From NCBI GenBank assembly GCA_015061465.1, contig SUWN01000001.1, forward strand, positions 1-64,000: a stretch of 64,000 bases of DNA, in the 5' to 3' direction. The DNA comes from Treponema bryantii (GTDB lineage: Bacteria; Spirochaetota; Spirochaetia; Treponematales; Treponemataceae). The notes below the pieces were generated by a model that was given only the letters and a program-made list of their open reading frames with translations, ran no database searches and was not told the DNA's origin. Positions 52,743 to 61,617 of this stretch are shown here, in pieces. Position 1 is the stretch's first letter. Every line of letters starts with the position of its first letter. The position numbers were made by a program, and so were the translations under genes.

Positions 52743-55700
52743 TAAGATAGTCCTAATTCATTAAATAATTTTTTATATGTTGCAAATTCGTCTGATTGAG
52801 CAAATTCCATAATTTTGTCTTCAGGAAGATTTTCTAATAATTGATCCATATACAAAAGAACAGATTTGATATCGCGTTTTAATTCAGAATTCATTTCTGG
52901 TTCTGCAGGAACTGTTTCTGTGTTTTCTGCAAAATCATCGCTTGTATCAACAATTTGTTCTTCAAAATTGATTGAATCTTCAATAATTTCTTCATTTTCA
53001 GCAATTTCTGTTTCATCGAATGTAAATGGTTCTTCTGGAACAATTGGTTGTGTAACAACTTCATCATTTTGTTCTTCAACTTCTGGTTCAGAAACAAAAT
53101 TTTCTGTAATTCCGAATGAGTCATCTATATCTTCTGTTCCTAAGTCAGTTTCTGTAATAAAACTATCTGCAATATTAAATGAATCATCGATTTCTTCAGA
53201 AACAATTTCATCTTCACTTTCTGAATTTTCTTCAATTTTAGGTTCTTCTTCAAAAGTTTCTGCTATATCAAATGAATCATTTATTTCTTCTTGAATTATT
53301 TCTTCTTCAAAAACTTCATTTTGTGTAACTTCGTCTTCAGATGATGTAAAATCAATATTTTCTTCAATTTCTTCAGATTCGCTAGAAACAGAAGTTCCAA
53401 AATCATCTACATCTCCGAAAGAATCAACTGAATCAAAATTATCTTCTGTTTCTTCTGTGATTGTAACATCGTCTTCATTTTCTGTTCCGATTGTTCCAAA
53501 ATCATCTTTTAATTCTTCTTCAAAAATATCAAATGATTCATCAGATAATGAATTATCTTCATCAACAGTATTAATTGTATCTTCAATGTTGAAATCATCG
53601 AATACTTCACTTTCATCAACAGCAGTTTCTGCCATAAAACCATCTGTAATAGGTTCTGAAATTACGTCATCAACTGTAATAATTCCGTCATCTTCTTCTT
53701 TTGGAATTGAGATTTCATCTGGTAAATCAGATTCTTCTGTTTCTTCTGTAAAATCTTCAAAATCATTTTCAGAAAGATTCAAACTGTCATCAAAACTATC
53801 TTCTGTAATTGTTTTATCATCTTCAAAAGTAGGTTCATCAGTGATGATATCTTCTTCAATGTTGATTTCGTCAGAAACGATTTCTTCTTCGAAAGTTGGT
53901 TCGTCAGAAGCGATTTCTTCTTCAATGTTGATTTCATCAGAAGCGATTTCATCTTCAAAAGTTGGTTCGTCAGAAGCGATTTCATCTTCAAAAGTTGGTT
54001 CGTCAGAAGCGATTTCTTCTTCGAAAGTTGGTTCATCAGAAGCGATTTCTTCTTCAATGTTGATTTCATCAGAAACGATTTCATTTTCAAAAGTTGGTTC
54101 GTCAGAAGCGATTTCTTCTTCAATGTTGATTTCATCAGAAACGATTTCATTTTCAAAAGTTGGTTCGTCAGAAGCGATTTCTTCTTCAATGTTGATTTCA
54201 TCAGAAACGATTTCTCCTTCGATGTTGATTTCATCAGAAACGATTTCTTCTTCAATGTTGATTTCATCAGAAACGATTTCATCTTCAAAAGTTGGTTCGT
54301 CAGAAGCGATTTCTTCTTCGATGTTGATTTCATCAGAAGCGATTTCTTCTTCAATGTTGATTTCATCAGAAATGATTTCATTTTCAAAAGTTGGTTCGTC
54401 AGAGATGATTTCTTCTTCAGGTGAATTTTCAAAACTTTGTGTTTCTCCGTCAGTTTCGCTAAATTCTGCTGTGTTTAAGATATTGTCTAACTCATTTCCT
54501 GAAAGTGCAATTGTGTCATCTCCGTCATCAGAAGAGAAGAAACCTGTATTTTCTTCTTCACTAGGAATATCAATGTTCATTTCTTGGTTTTCAACAAATT
54601 GCTCAGAATCTGTTGATTTAATTGCTGCGAGATTTGATTTAAGTTGATTAATTTCATCTCTTAAACCTGACAAATCATCAATAATCTTTTGTAATAACGA
54701 AGAATCTACTGTTGCCATATTTTCATCATCCTCTTCTTCTAGGTCTAAAATTTCATCATCTGCAATGTTATTGCTATCAGTTTTGATTTCATTAACAATA
54801 GGTGCAGATGTCATGTTTTCATTGCCAACTGACAAATCATAATCTATAACTTTTTCTTTATTTTTTGCTTCTTCAACGTCTTGTGTTACAGGAGTTTCTT
54901 CTGCATCAGCATCAATTCCAAAGTCTGAAAGATCAATGTCTTCTGTATCACCAAATTCTGCTTTATTTACAGAGGAATCCGTAATAACTGGTTCTGGCAA
55001 ATCTTCACTTAATGACACTCCCATTTCGTATTCATCGTCCATATCATCAAGTACATCTGTATCAACTTCTGTGTTATCTTCTGTTTCAACTGAATCTGCT
55101 GAATCATCGAAAGATATTTCCATTTCAAGAGGTTTTTCTTCCATAAAGATTTCTTCTTCTTTTTTTGGAGCTGTTTCCATTCCAAAATCAAATACGTCTT
55201 CACCAAAGAAATCGTCTAAAGAAACTTCTTCAGAACCTTGATTATTCATTTCTGCAGGATTTTTTCCTGGTTCAAAACCATTGTTTCCGGCAGCAACTGA
55301 AACGTCAGAAAATCCGTCGTCCATAAAATCATCAAGAGAAATTTCTTCTTCTCCGTCTGAATCAAACGAAACATCTTCAAAACTATCGAATGAAACTTCT
55401 TCTGTTTCTGTAGGTTGTTCTGCTGTAAAACTGTCTGAAGAAATTTCATTGTCGTTTGTTTCAAAATTATCTGTAAAATCCGCAAAATCACTTGCTTCTA
55501 ATGATTGTTCTGAAATATCAGTAGGAATTTCAATTTCTGGAGTTTCTATTTCTTGTGTATCAAAATCTTCAAGTTTTTTTTCTGATGTGAATTGAGAGTC
55601 ATCTTTGAACATATCAGAAAAATCTGTGTCATCAAAAGTATCCGTATCTGGAAAATCAGGTAAATCAAGTGAATCTAAAGAATCTGTCAAATCATTTTCG

Positions 55701-55789
55701 TCTTTTGCAGAATGTTTTACCCAAACGCCATAATTTTCTAAATCATTTGTGTTATCAATAGAATCGTCCATAAAATTCCTCTTGTTCAA
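52742..55789 (-). CDS. very acidic protein with 11-residue tandem repeats
   Basis: 1015 aa, extremely rich in Glu, Asp and Ser, without signal peptide. A Glu/Asp-rich region (~1-450) includes a short coiled coil (LLQKIIDDLSGLRDEINQL, ~365). About 17 tandem copies of EPTFE..I.SD or EINIEEEI.SD follow (~465-658). After more acidic sequence the protein ends in a compact conserved-looking domain (LKRDIKSVLLYMDQLLENLP, FATYKKLFNELGLS). A scaffold or extended linker is likely. AAGAGGAATTTT precedes the ATG. First gene of the minus-strand operon. Confidence 0.8.
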   Translation of the reverse strand: MNKRNFMDDSIDNTNDLENYGVWVKHSAKDENDLTDSLDSLDLPDFPDTDTFDDTDFSDMFKDDSQFTSEKKLEDFDTQEIETPEIEIPTDISEQSLEASDFADFTDNFETNDNEISSDSFTAEQPTETEEVSFDSFEDVSFDSDGEEEISLDDFMDDGFSDVSVAAGNNGFEPGKNPAEMNNQGSEEVSLDDFFGEDVFDFGMETAPKKEEEIFMEEKPLEMEISFDDSADSVETEDNTEVDTDVLDDMDDEYEMGVSLSEDLPEPVITDSSVNKAEFGDTEDIDLSDFGIDADAEETPVTQDVEEAKNKEKVIDYDLSVGNENMTSAPIVNEIKTDSNNIADDEILDLEEEDDENMATVDSSLLQKIIDDLSGLRDEINQLKSNLAAIKSTDSEQFVENQEMNIDIPSEEENTGFFSSDDGDDTIALSGNELDNILNTAEFSETDGETQSFENSPEEEIISDEPTFENEIISDEINIEEEIASDEINIEEEIASDEPTFEDEIVSDEINIEEEIVSDEINIEGEIVSDEINIEEEIASDEPTFENEIVSDEINIEEEIASDEPTFENEIVSDEINIEEEIASDEPTFEEEIASDEPTFEDEIASDEPTFEDEIASDEINIEEEIASDEPTFEEEIVSDEINIEEDIITDEPTFEDDKTITEDSFDDSLNLSENDFEDFTEETEESDLPDEISIPKEEDDGIITVDDVISEPITDGFMAETAVDESEVFDDFNIEDTINTVDEDNSLSDESFDIFEEELKDDFGTIGTENEDDVTITEETEDNFDSVDSFGDVDDFGTSVSSESEEIEENIDFTSSEDEVTQNEVFEEEIIQEEINDSFDIAETFEEEPKIEENSESEDEIVSEEIDDSFNIADSFITETDLGTEDIDDSFGITENFVSEPEVEEQNDEVVTQPIVPEEPFTFDETEIAENEEIIEDSINFEEQIVDTSDDFAENTETVPAEPEMNSELKRDIKSVLLYMDQLLENLPEDKIMEFAQSDEFATYKKLFNELGLS
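53820..54397 (-). repeat. 33-bp tandem repeat array inside the acidic protein gene
   Basis: About 17 in-frame units of 33 bp come in two versions (PTF type and INI type) arranged as a mosaic. Neighbouring units are nearly identical in DNA, so copy number can change by slippage or recombination without breaking the frame. Confidence 0.85.
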
Positions 55790-55923
55790 TATTGTAGTAT
55801 ACTTTCTATATTATCGGTACAAATTCTTAAAAAAAACAGACCTTAAATTACAAATTTTTTTTATTATAACACATATTTTAAATTAAAGAAAATAAAAATA
55901 ATTAACCGATACTAAATATAATT

Positions 55924-56421
55924 ATGAATCGTGCTAAGTATTTGTTAGTTTTTTTAAGTGGAATCATTCTTTATATTGGACTTTCTCTTTTTTGGGGTGA
56001 AAATAGTTTTAAAAATTATTCATCGTTAGTTGAACAAAAAAAAGCGATTGTAAAACATAAAGTGGATTTAGAAGATATTTATACAGAATTGTCTCTTGAA
56101 GTTTCGGCATTATATAATGATAAAGCGATTATTGCTGCCTATGCTAGAAAATTAGATTATGTTGCAGATGGTGAAAAAATTATTAAAATAAATGGACTCA
56201 AACCTTACCAAAGAACTTTGTATGACACAGGTTCTGTTGTTAGATATGTTGCTGATGATTTTTTATCAGAAAAGATTATAAAAATTTGTTCTATCATTTT
56301 TTCTTTCTGTGTTTTTCTTCTTTTTTTCATTTGGGATATTAAAAATCACAATATTACTTTTGGAAAAAAAGAAGAAACTTTTGTTACAGGAATTCCTTTG
56401 TATGAAGTGCCTCAAATCTGA
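55924..56421 (+). CDS. FtsB/DivIC-like membrane protein
   Basis: 165 aa. An N-terminal membrane helix (~7-24) is followed by a coiled coil (~30-66) and AAYARKLDYVADGEKIIKIN, the pattern of septum-formation FtsB/DivIC proteins (ARkelgyv..gE..). Unlike typical FtsB it has a second membrane helix (~118-139) and a cytoplasmic tail. A role in divisome assembly is inferred. tsaC overlaps its end by 20 nt. Confidence 0.72.
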   Translation: MNRAKYLLVFLSGIILYIGLSLFWGENSFKNYSSLVEQKKAIVKHKVDLEDIYTELSLEVSALYNDKAIIAAYARKLDYVADGEKIIKINGLKPYQRTLYDTGSVVRYVADDFLSEKIIKICSIIFSFCVFLLFFIWDIKNHNITFGKKEETFVTGIPLYEVPQI

Positions 56422-56965
56422 TTTTGATTCAATAAAAAAATGCGCTGATTCATTAAAAAACGCACAAGTTGTAATAATTCCTACAGATACAGTTTACGGA
56501 TTTTCGGCAATTGTTGATGATGACTCAAAAACTAAGGAAAAAATTCAAAAAATAAAGGGTAGAGGTGATGAAAAACCTTTTATTCAACTTATTTCTAGCC
56601 CGGAAGATATAAAAAAATACACAGATGATGAAATTCCGTCCAATTTGCTTGATTATTGGCCAGGACCTTTGACAATTATTGTAAACGATAAACGAATTAA
56701 TTCTACAACCGCTTTTAGATGTCCGGCAGATGAATGGCTCAGAAAAATCATAAAAGAATGTAATGCACCAATTTATTCTACAAGTGTGAACAGAAGCGGA
56801 AATCCAATTTTAGAAACTGAAAATGAAATTTTAGCTGAATTTAATGATGAAGTTGATTTATTTGTGTTAGATGGAGACAAAATTAATGCTTTGCCTTCTA
56901 CAATTGTTTCTGTTTGTGATGGAAATTTTAAAATAATTAGACAAGGTTGTTTAAAAATTAATTAA
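56402..56965 (+). CDS. threonylcarbamoyl-AMP synthase (YrdC/Sua5 family)
   Basis: 187 aa from ATG 56402 (AGGAATTCC upstream); the ORF start at 56309 adds an artefactual Phe-rich leader from another frame of the preceding gene. VVIIPTDTVYGFSAI, KIKGRGDEKPFIQLI, YWPGPLTIIV, FRCPADEWL and YSTSVNRSGNP are the YrdC signature. It makes the threonylcarbamoyl-AMP used for t6A37 in tRNA. Convergent with the next gene (4-bp overlap). Confidence 0.92.
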   Translation: MKCLKSDFDSIKKCADSLKNAQVVIIPTDTVYGFSAIVDDDSKTKEKIQKIKGRGDEKPFIQLISSPEDIKKYTDDEIPSNLLDYWPGPLTIIVNDKRINSTTAFRCPADEWLRKIIKECNAPIYSTSVNRSGNPILETENEILAEFNDEVDLFVLDGDKINALPSTIVSVCDGNFKIIRQGCLKIN

Positions 56966-57810
56966 GAGCGTCTGTGCCAAGTTACGTCAATAATTCCTGG
57001 AATTGCGTCTTCGTTTGCAGATATTAAAGTTGATTTTTTACCTTTTAGAGTATTATCATCCAATAATTCAAAATTCCATTCAATTGGATTTGCGTTTACC
57101 GCAACTTTTAATGCGACTTGTCTTGGTAAATCTGGATAGAACGAAGCATTCGAACGTCCATTTTGTTTTATTTTTATCGCTTTTTTAGAAGCGTTTGATA
57201 ATTCTACAGAAATATTCATTGATGCACCGTTATTAAAAATTACAAAACCACGTCCTCCTCGCATAATTACGATTTTATCAATATTGTTTTCGCCATACCA
57301 AGTTCCTGATAAAAACTCTGTAGAAATTTGAGGAAGATTAATTGTTGGTTGTTCAGATTCTTCTTCTGTTGAAACAACTGTTTTTTGCAAAACTAAATCT
57401 TTTAAAGAAGCTTGCAAAATATCTTTTGGTTCCATCAAAATTTTATAAAATGAATCAAATTCTTTTTTTACAGAATGATTAAGATTTTTGTTTTTTATTG
57501 TAAGATTTGAAATCCATTTTGCATTTTCTTTTGTAATAATTGAATAAAACGAAAAATTACTAGAATCAATTGAATCATTTGAAGGGATTGTTTTTAAACA
57601 ATCTTGAGTGCGTTTGTCTGTTACATTGAATGATGAAATTTCTTGAAATTGTGTGTAATACAAATCACTCAACATTTTTGCCATGTTGTCATCAATTTCA
57701 GAAGAAACAATTCCGTAGTAATCAATATTGTAAGGCTGACAGATTGCACTTTGCAATGAAAAAAAGAGAACTGCTAAAATTGTAAAAAATTTTGTTATTC
57801 TTTTCTTCAA
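56962..57810 (-). CDS. secreted protein of unknown function
   Basis: 282 aa. A signal peptide (KKRITKFFTILAVLFFSLQ, likely cleavage after SAIC or SAICQ; the Cys gives a weak lipobox option) precedes a mature protein without a recognised family. The C-terminal half (FLSGTWYGENNIDKIVIMRG, NPIEWNFELLDDNTL) looks like a beta-rich lipocalin-like fold. It starts 1 bp after smpB and shares its transcript. Confidence 0.7.
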   Translation of the reverse strand: MKKRITKFFTILAVLFFSLQSAICQPYNIDYYGIVSSEIDDNMAKMLSDLYYTQFQEISSFNVTDKRTQDCLKTIPSNDSIDSSNFSFYSIITKENAKWISNLTIKNKNLNHSVKKEFDSFYKILMEPKDILQASLKDLVLQKTVVSTEEESEQPTINLPQISTEFLSGTWYGENNIDKIVIMRGGRGFVIFNNGASMNISVELSNASKKAIKIKQNGRSNASFYPDLPRQVALKVAVNANPIEWNFELLDDNTLKGKKSTLISANEDAIPGIIDVTWHRRS

Positions 57811-57811
57811 T

Positions 57812-58276
57812 TTATCCTCTTAAGTTTTTTGAAAACTCCCTTTGTATATCACGTTCGATATCACGATTTTTTATAGTCGCTCTTTTATCAAACATTTTTT
57901 TACCTTTACAAACTCCTAATGTTAATTTAACACGTCCGTTCTTTAAATAAAAGTTAATTGGAATCAAAGTGTTACCTTTTTCTTCAACTTTTCTTGTTAT
58001 TTTTTTTATTTCTTCTCTGTGTAGTAATAATTTTTTAGGTCTGTCAGGATTATGATTAAAAATTGACGAATATGCGTATTCAGAAATATGAAAATTTTTG
58101 AGCCAAACTTCACCGTTTATAATTTCAGCAAAACTGTCAGGAAAAGAAATGTTTCCATTTTTTACAGATTTTACTTCTGTTCCTTGCAGCACAATTCCAC
58201 ATTCATAAGTTTCTTCGATTGAGTAATCAAAACGAGCTTTTCTATTTTCTGCAATTATTTTTCTTCCTTCACTCAT
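57812..58276 (-). CDS. smpB: SsrA-binding protein SmpB
   Basis: 154 aa. AENRKARFDYSIEETYECGI, LQGTEVKSVKNGNISFPDSF, the RNA-binding YLKNGRVKLTLGVCKGKKMF and DKRATIKNRD are diagnostic. It works with tmRNA to rescue stalled ribosomes. The -10 TATAAT lies 6 nt before the ATG, with no ribosome-binding site. Confidence 0.97.
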   Translation of the reverse strand: MSEGRKIIAENRKARFDYSIEETYECGIVLQGTEVKSVKNGNISFPDSFAEIINGEVWLKNFHISEYAYSSIFNHNPDRPKKLLLHREEIKKITRKVEEKGNTLIPINFYLKNGRVKLTLGVCKGKKMFDKRATIKNRDIERDIQREFSKNLRG

Positions 58277-58282
58277 TCTTAT

Positions 58283-58311
58283 ATTATAAGATATTGAAGA
58301 ATTGCTTTCAA
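58283..58311 (-). promoter_or_regulatory. smpB promoter giving a leaderless start
   Basis: On the minus strand TTGAAA (58311-58306), 17-bp spacer, TATAAT (58288-58283), then 6 nt to the ATG at 58276. Confidence 0.7.
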
Positions 58312-58336
58312 GTTTATAAAAAATGGATTTTTGTAT

Positions 58337-58364
58337 TTGTACTATGTCTTTTTTTATGTATAAT
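58337..58364 (+). promoter_or_regulatory. promoter of lepB-hemW
   Basis: TTGTAC (58337-58342), 16-bp spacer, TATAAT (58359-58364). TTGAGG lies near 58380 before the lepB ATG. Confidence 0.6.
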
Positions 58365-58398
58365 GTTTATGTATTTTATTTTGAGGTTGATTTAATTT

Positions 58399-59097
58399 AT
58401 GAATAATAAAGTTTATGAATATTCTTACGCATTAAAAAAAGAAAAACAAAAAAAAGTTTTCTTTGTGTTTTTGTATATATTTTTGTTTTCTGTTTGTGTT
58501 AATTTGATTATGCACTTTTTTTTGTTTCCTGTAAGACAAGTTTCAACTTCTATGATTCCTGATATTCCTGAAAATTCTTTTGTAATGGTTAGTCCAATTG
58601 TAAATAAAGTTGAACGTGGTGATGTTGTTTTGTTGGAATCTAAAAATACACAAGAATTTTCTAAAGGAATTATTTTTTTAGATTCACTTTGTAGATTTTT
58701 TACAGCACAACAAATTTCTTATTTAGAAAATTCGGATTTTCCAAACAAAAATAATCAATTGCGTCGTGTAATTGGAATGCCAGGCGATATTATTTACATG
58801 AGAGATTATGTTCTTTATGTAAAACCAGCCGGTGAAAAACATTTTTTAACAGAATTTGAAGTTATAGAAAAAAAATATAATGCAACTTTTTTTGCAACAC
58901 CAGCAGGTTGGGATAGTTCTTTGGCTGTGACAGGTTCGTTTGAAGAAATCAAATTAGGAAATGACGAATATTTTGTTTTGGGTGATAACAGAAAATCTTG
59001 TTCTGATTCTAGATTGTGGGGATGTATTTCTAAAAATGATATAAAAGCAAAATCTTTGTTCTGTTATTTTCCATTCAATAAGATGAAGGTTTATTAA
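58399..59097 (+). CDS. lepB: signal peptidase I
   Basis: 232 aa. One N-terminal membrane helix (~22-42), then VSTSMIPDI with the catalytic Ser, ERGDVVLLES, QLRRVIGMPGD with the catalytic Lys, and GDNRKSCSDSRLWG. It cleaves signal peptides of exported proteins at the outer face of the inner membrane. The gene is 5 bp before the HemW-like gene. Confidence 0.94.
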   Translation: MNNKVYEYSYALKKEKQKKVFFVFLYIFLFSVCVNLIMHFFLFPVRQVSTSMIPDIPENSFVMVSPIVNKVERGDVVLLESKNTQEFSKGIIFLDSLCRFFTAQQISYLENSDFPNKNNQLRRVIGMPGDIIYMRDYVLYVKPAGEKHFLTEFEVIEKKYNATFFATPAGWDSSLAVTGSFEEIKLGNDEYFVLGDNRKSCSDSRLWGCISKNDIKAKSLFCYFPFNKMKVY

Positions 59098-59102
59098 TTT
59101 TT

Positions 59103-60275
59103 ATGAAAACTTCACTTTATATTCATATTCCGTATTGTTTGTCCAAATGTGAATATTGTGATTTTTTTAGCGTAAAATGCAATCAAATTGATGATTTTTA
59201 TGTTCGCTCTTTGTGCAATGAAATTGAATCAAAAGCAAAATTTTTTAATGTTACTCAATGGAATTCAATTTACATTGGTGGCGGAACTCCAAGTTTGCTC
59301 AACAAAGAACAATTAAAACAAATCTTTAATTCAATTTATAAATTTGTTCCTCAATCAAAAAAATCTGAAATTACAATAGAAGTAAATCCTGACGATGTTA
59401 CAGAAGATTTACTTCAGACTTTTGAAGAATGTGGAATAAATCGGCTTTCGTGTGGAATTCAGTCGTTGAATCAAAACTCTCTATCTTTTACAAAAAGACG
59501 TGCTTCTTTGGAACAAAATTTAAACGCGTTGGCTTTAATTCAAAAAAAATGGAGCGGAATTTTTTCTGTAGATTTGATTTGTGGGCTTCCTTACGAAACT
59601 GAAAAATCTTTTTTAGATGCGCTAGGACAAATTGTTTTGTTTAATCCTCATCATATTTCCATGTATTCCTTAGTTGTGGAAGAAGAAACTCCGTTGGGAC
59701 AAAAAATCCTTAATGAAAAAATTCCCTACGATTATGATTTTGCAGATAATTTGTGGCTTAATGCACGCGAATTTTTACAAAAAAATGGATTTATTCAATA
59801 TGAAGTTTCAAATTTTTGTAAAAAAGGATTCGAATGTTCTCACAATTTAGTTTATTGGAATCATCAAGATTATATTGGCTGTGGTTGTGGCGCGGTTGGA
59901 ACAATTTACGATTCTGACGGAAGTGGAAAAAGATTTTTTAATCTTTGGAATATAGATGAATACAAAAAATATTGGATAGAACATTCTCAATATGATTTAA
60001 GCAAAAAGGATATAGAAGAAATTGAACTAATCGATAAAGAAACTTCGCAATTTGAATTTTTTATGATGGGATTACGAAAACTCATCGGAATAAATTCTTG
60101 TGATTATAAAAAAATATTTTCCAAAGAAATTCCTACAACTGTAAAAAATCAATTTGTAAAATGGCAAAAAAACGGTTTTGCAAAAATTACAAAACAAGGT
60201 GAAAATGAAAATTATTCATTGACGCAAGAAGGTATTTTATTTTTAAACAAATTTATGGAAGAATTGGAATTGTGA
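59103..60275 (+). CDS. HemW-like radical SAM protein
   Basis: 390 aa. The Fe-S motif is in IPYCLSKCEYCDFFS (CxxxCxxC followed by D-F), then YIGGGTPSLL, EVNPDDVTEDLL, RLSCGIQSLN and SVDLICGLPYET. The motif lacks the fourth Cys of coproporphyrinogen oxidase HemN, as in HemW, a heme chaperone. The product therefore need not be a heme-biosynthesis enzyme. Overlaps the histidine-kinase gene convergently by 23 bp. Confidence 0.88.
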   Translation: MKTSLYIHIPYCLSKCEYCDFFSVKCNQIDDFYVRSLCNEIESKAKFFNVTQWNSIYIGGGTPSLLNKEQLKQIFNSIYKFVPQSKKSEITIEVNPDDVTEDLLQTFEECGINRLSCGIQSLNQNSLSFTKRRASLEQNLNALALIQKKWSGIFSVDLICGLPYETEKSFLDALGQIVLFNPHHISMYSLVVEEETPLGQKILNEKIPYDYDFADNLWLNAREFLQKNGFIQYEVSNFCKKGFECSHNLVYWNHQDYIGCGCGAVGTIYDSDGSGKRFFNLWNIDEYKKYWIEHSQYDLSKKDIEEIELIDKETSQFEFFMMGLRKLIGINSCDYKKIFSKEIPTTVKNQFVKWQKNGFAKITKQGENENYSLTQEGILFLNKFMEELEL

Positions 60276-61617
60276 TTGTAAATGAAGTTCCTTTGTCTTT
60301 TTCTGATTCTACGTTGATTTTCCATCCGTGAATATCAATAATATTTTTTACAACAGAAAGTCCAATTCCCATTCCTTCTTCTCGTCTAGACGCTGAACTT
60401 CTGTAAAATAAATCAAAAATACTTGAAAGTTCATCTTTGTTTATGCCACAACCTGTGTCTGAAATTACAAAATATGCATTTTGTTTATCATTAAATGCTT
60501 TTATTTCTATTGTATCATCTTCTTTTGTGTATCTAAGTGCGTTGCTGTAAAGATTTTCAAACGCTCTTGAAACAAGTTGTGAATTCATTTTTATTTTTAT
60601 AGAATCATCAATTTTTATATCAGTAATAACCTTTCGTTTAAAAACAGTTCCCGTGATTTCTGCGTCTTTTACAAAAGCGTTAATAATTCCTGCAAGTTGA
60701 ATTTCGCTAATGTTGTCAATTATATTTGCGTTATCAAGTTTTGTAAAATTAATCAGTGTATCAATCATTGTTTCTAATTGATTTGTTTTACTTTTTATTA
60801 AATCAAGGGCTTGTGTTGTATCTGCAGGTTCGCTGATAATTCCATCAGTCAAAGCTTCTGTGTAACCTTTTATAATAGCAACGGGCGTTCTTAAATCATG
60901 ACTTATTCCCATAATGAATTTGTTTTTTCTTTTTTGAACTTCGAGCAAAGCAAGTCTCATTTTTTCTATACTTTTTGAAATTGAAATAATTTCATTTGAA
61001 GAATTTTCTTTTAGAATGTTGTCTATTTTGTAATTTAAATCTCCGTTTGCAATTTCTTGAGTTCCGTTTTCAATTACTTTTATAGATTTAAAAATTGTTT
61101 TTGAAAGATGAATAATAATAAAAACACAAATTAAAACTACAAAGAATAGAAAGAAAATAAGTGATTTAATTAAATTGTTTCTAAAAAAGTTTCCGCGCTT
61201 TTCTCTATGAATATTTGTGATTCTTGTCATTAATAATGTTTTTGTTTTTTCTAGAGACGGAGTAGTGAACTGATAAAAATATTTGTCAGATGAATCATTT
61301 ATAATTTGCATGAGTTTTTGCGATTCAATTTTTTCACCTAATTTAAAATCTGGGATAGAAGATAATAAAATTTCGTTTTCTTCAGAAAATAAAACAGTTT
61401 CTACATTTGGAGGAAGATTTGACAAAATTCGTTTTAGGGTTTCAACATCGCTTTTAGAAAAATACGAATCTTGAATTTCGTTAAATTCTTTTGTTCCATT
61501 TATTAAAAGTCTGTTTGGTGAACGTAAATAATTATGAACCAAAATGAATAAAATTGACAAAAGAGGAATTGCAATAATCGTTGTTGATAATAATAAAAAA
61601 TTTTTTTTAATTGTCAT
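60253..61617 (-). CDS. sensor histidine kinase
   Basis: 454 aa. Membrane helices at ~7-28 and ~150-172 bracket a periplasmic sensor. A HAMP-like linker (ENGTQEIANGDLNYKID) follows, then HisKA with the phospho-acceptor in ISHDLRTPVAIIKGY and HATPase_c (ENLYSNALRYTK, VISDTGCGINKDELSSIF, GMGIGLSVVKNI). The signal is unknown. Overlaps the response-regulator gene by 11 nt: a cognate pair. Confidence 0.94.
   Translation of the reverse strand: MTIKKNFLLLSTTIIAIPLLSILFILVHNYLRSPNRLLINGTKEFNEIQDSYFSKSDVETLKRILSNLPPNVETVLFSEENEILLSSIPDFKLGEKIESQKLMQIINDSSDKYFYQFTTPSLEKTKTLLMTRITNIHREKRGNFFRNNLIKSLIFFLFFVVLICVFIIIHLSKTIFKSIKVIENGTQEIANGDLNYKIDNILKENSSNEIISISKSIEKMRLALLEVQKRKNKFIMGISHDLRTPVAIIKGYTEALTDGIISEPADTTQALDLIKSKTNQLETMIDTLINFTKLDNANIIDNISEIQLAGIINAFVKDAEITGTVFKRKVITDIKIDDSIKIKMNSQLVSRAFENLYSNALRYTKEDDTIEIKAFNDKQNAYFVISDTGCGINKDELSSIFDLFYRSSASRREEGMGIGLSVVKNIIDIHGWKINVESEKDKGTSFTITIPILP

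Noticed and set aside
53779-54432. 217-aa Lys/Leu/Ser-rich minus-strand repeat ORF
   Set aside because: Another frame of the same repeat array on the coding strand; low complexity with no independent support.
53457-54647. 396-aa plus-strand ORF rich in Ser/Ile (SSEAISSSKVGS repeats)
   Set aside because: It is the antisense shadow of the 33-bp repeats in the acidic protein gene; it has no ribosome-binding site or known domain.
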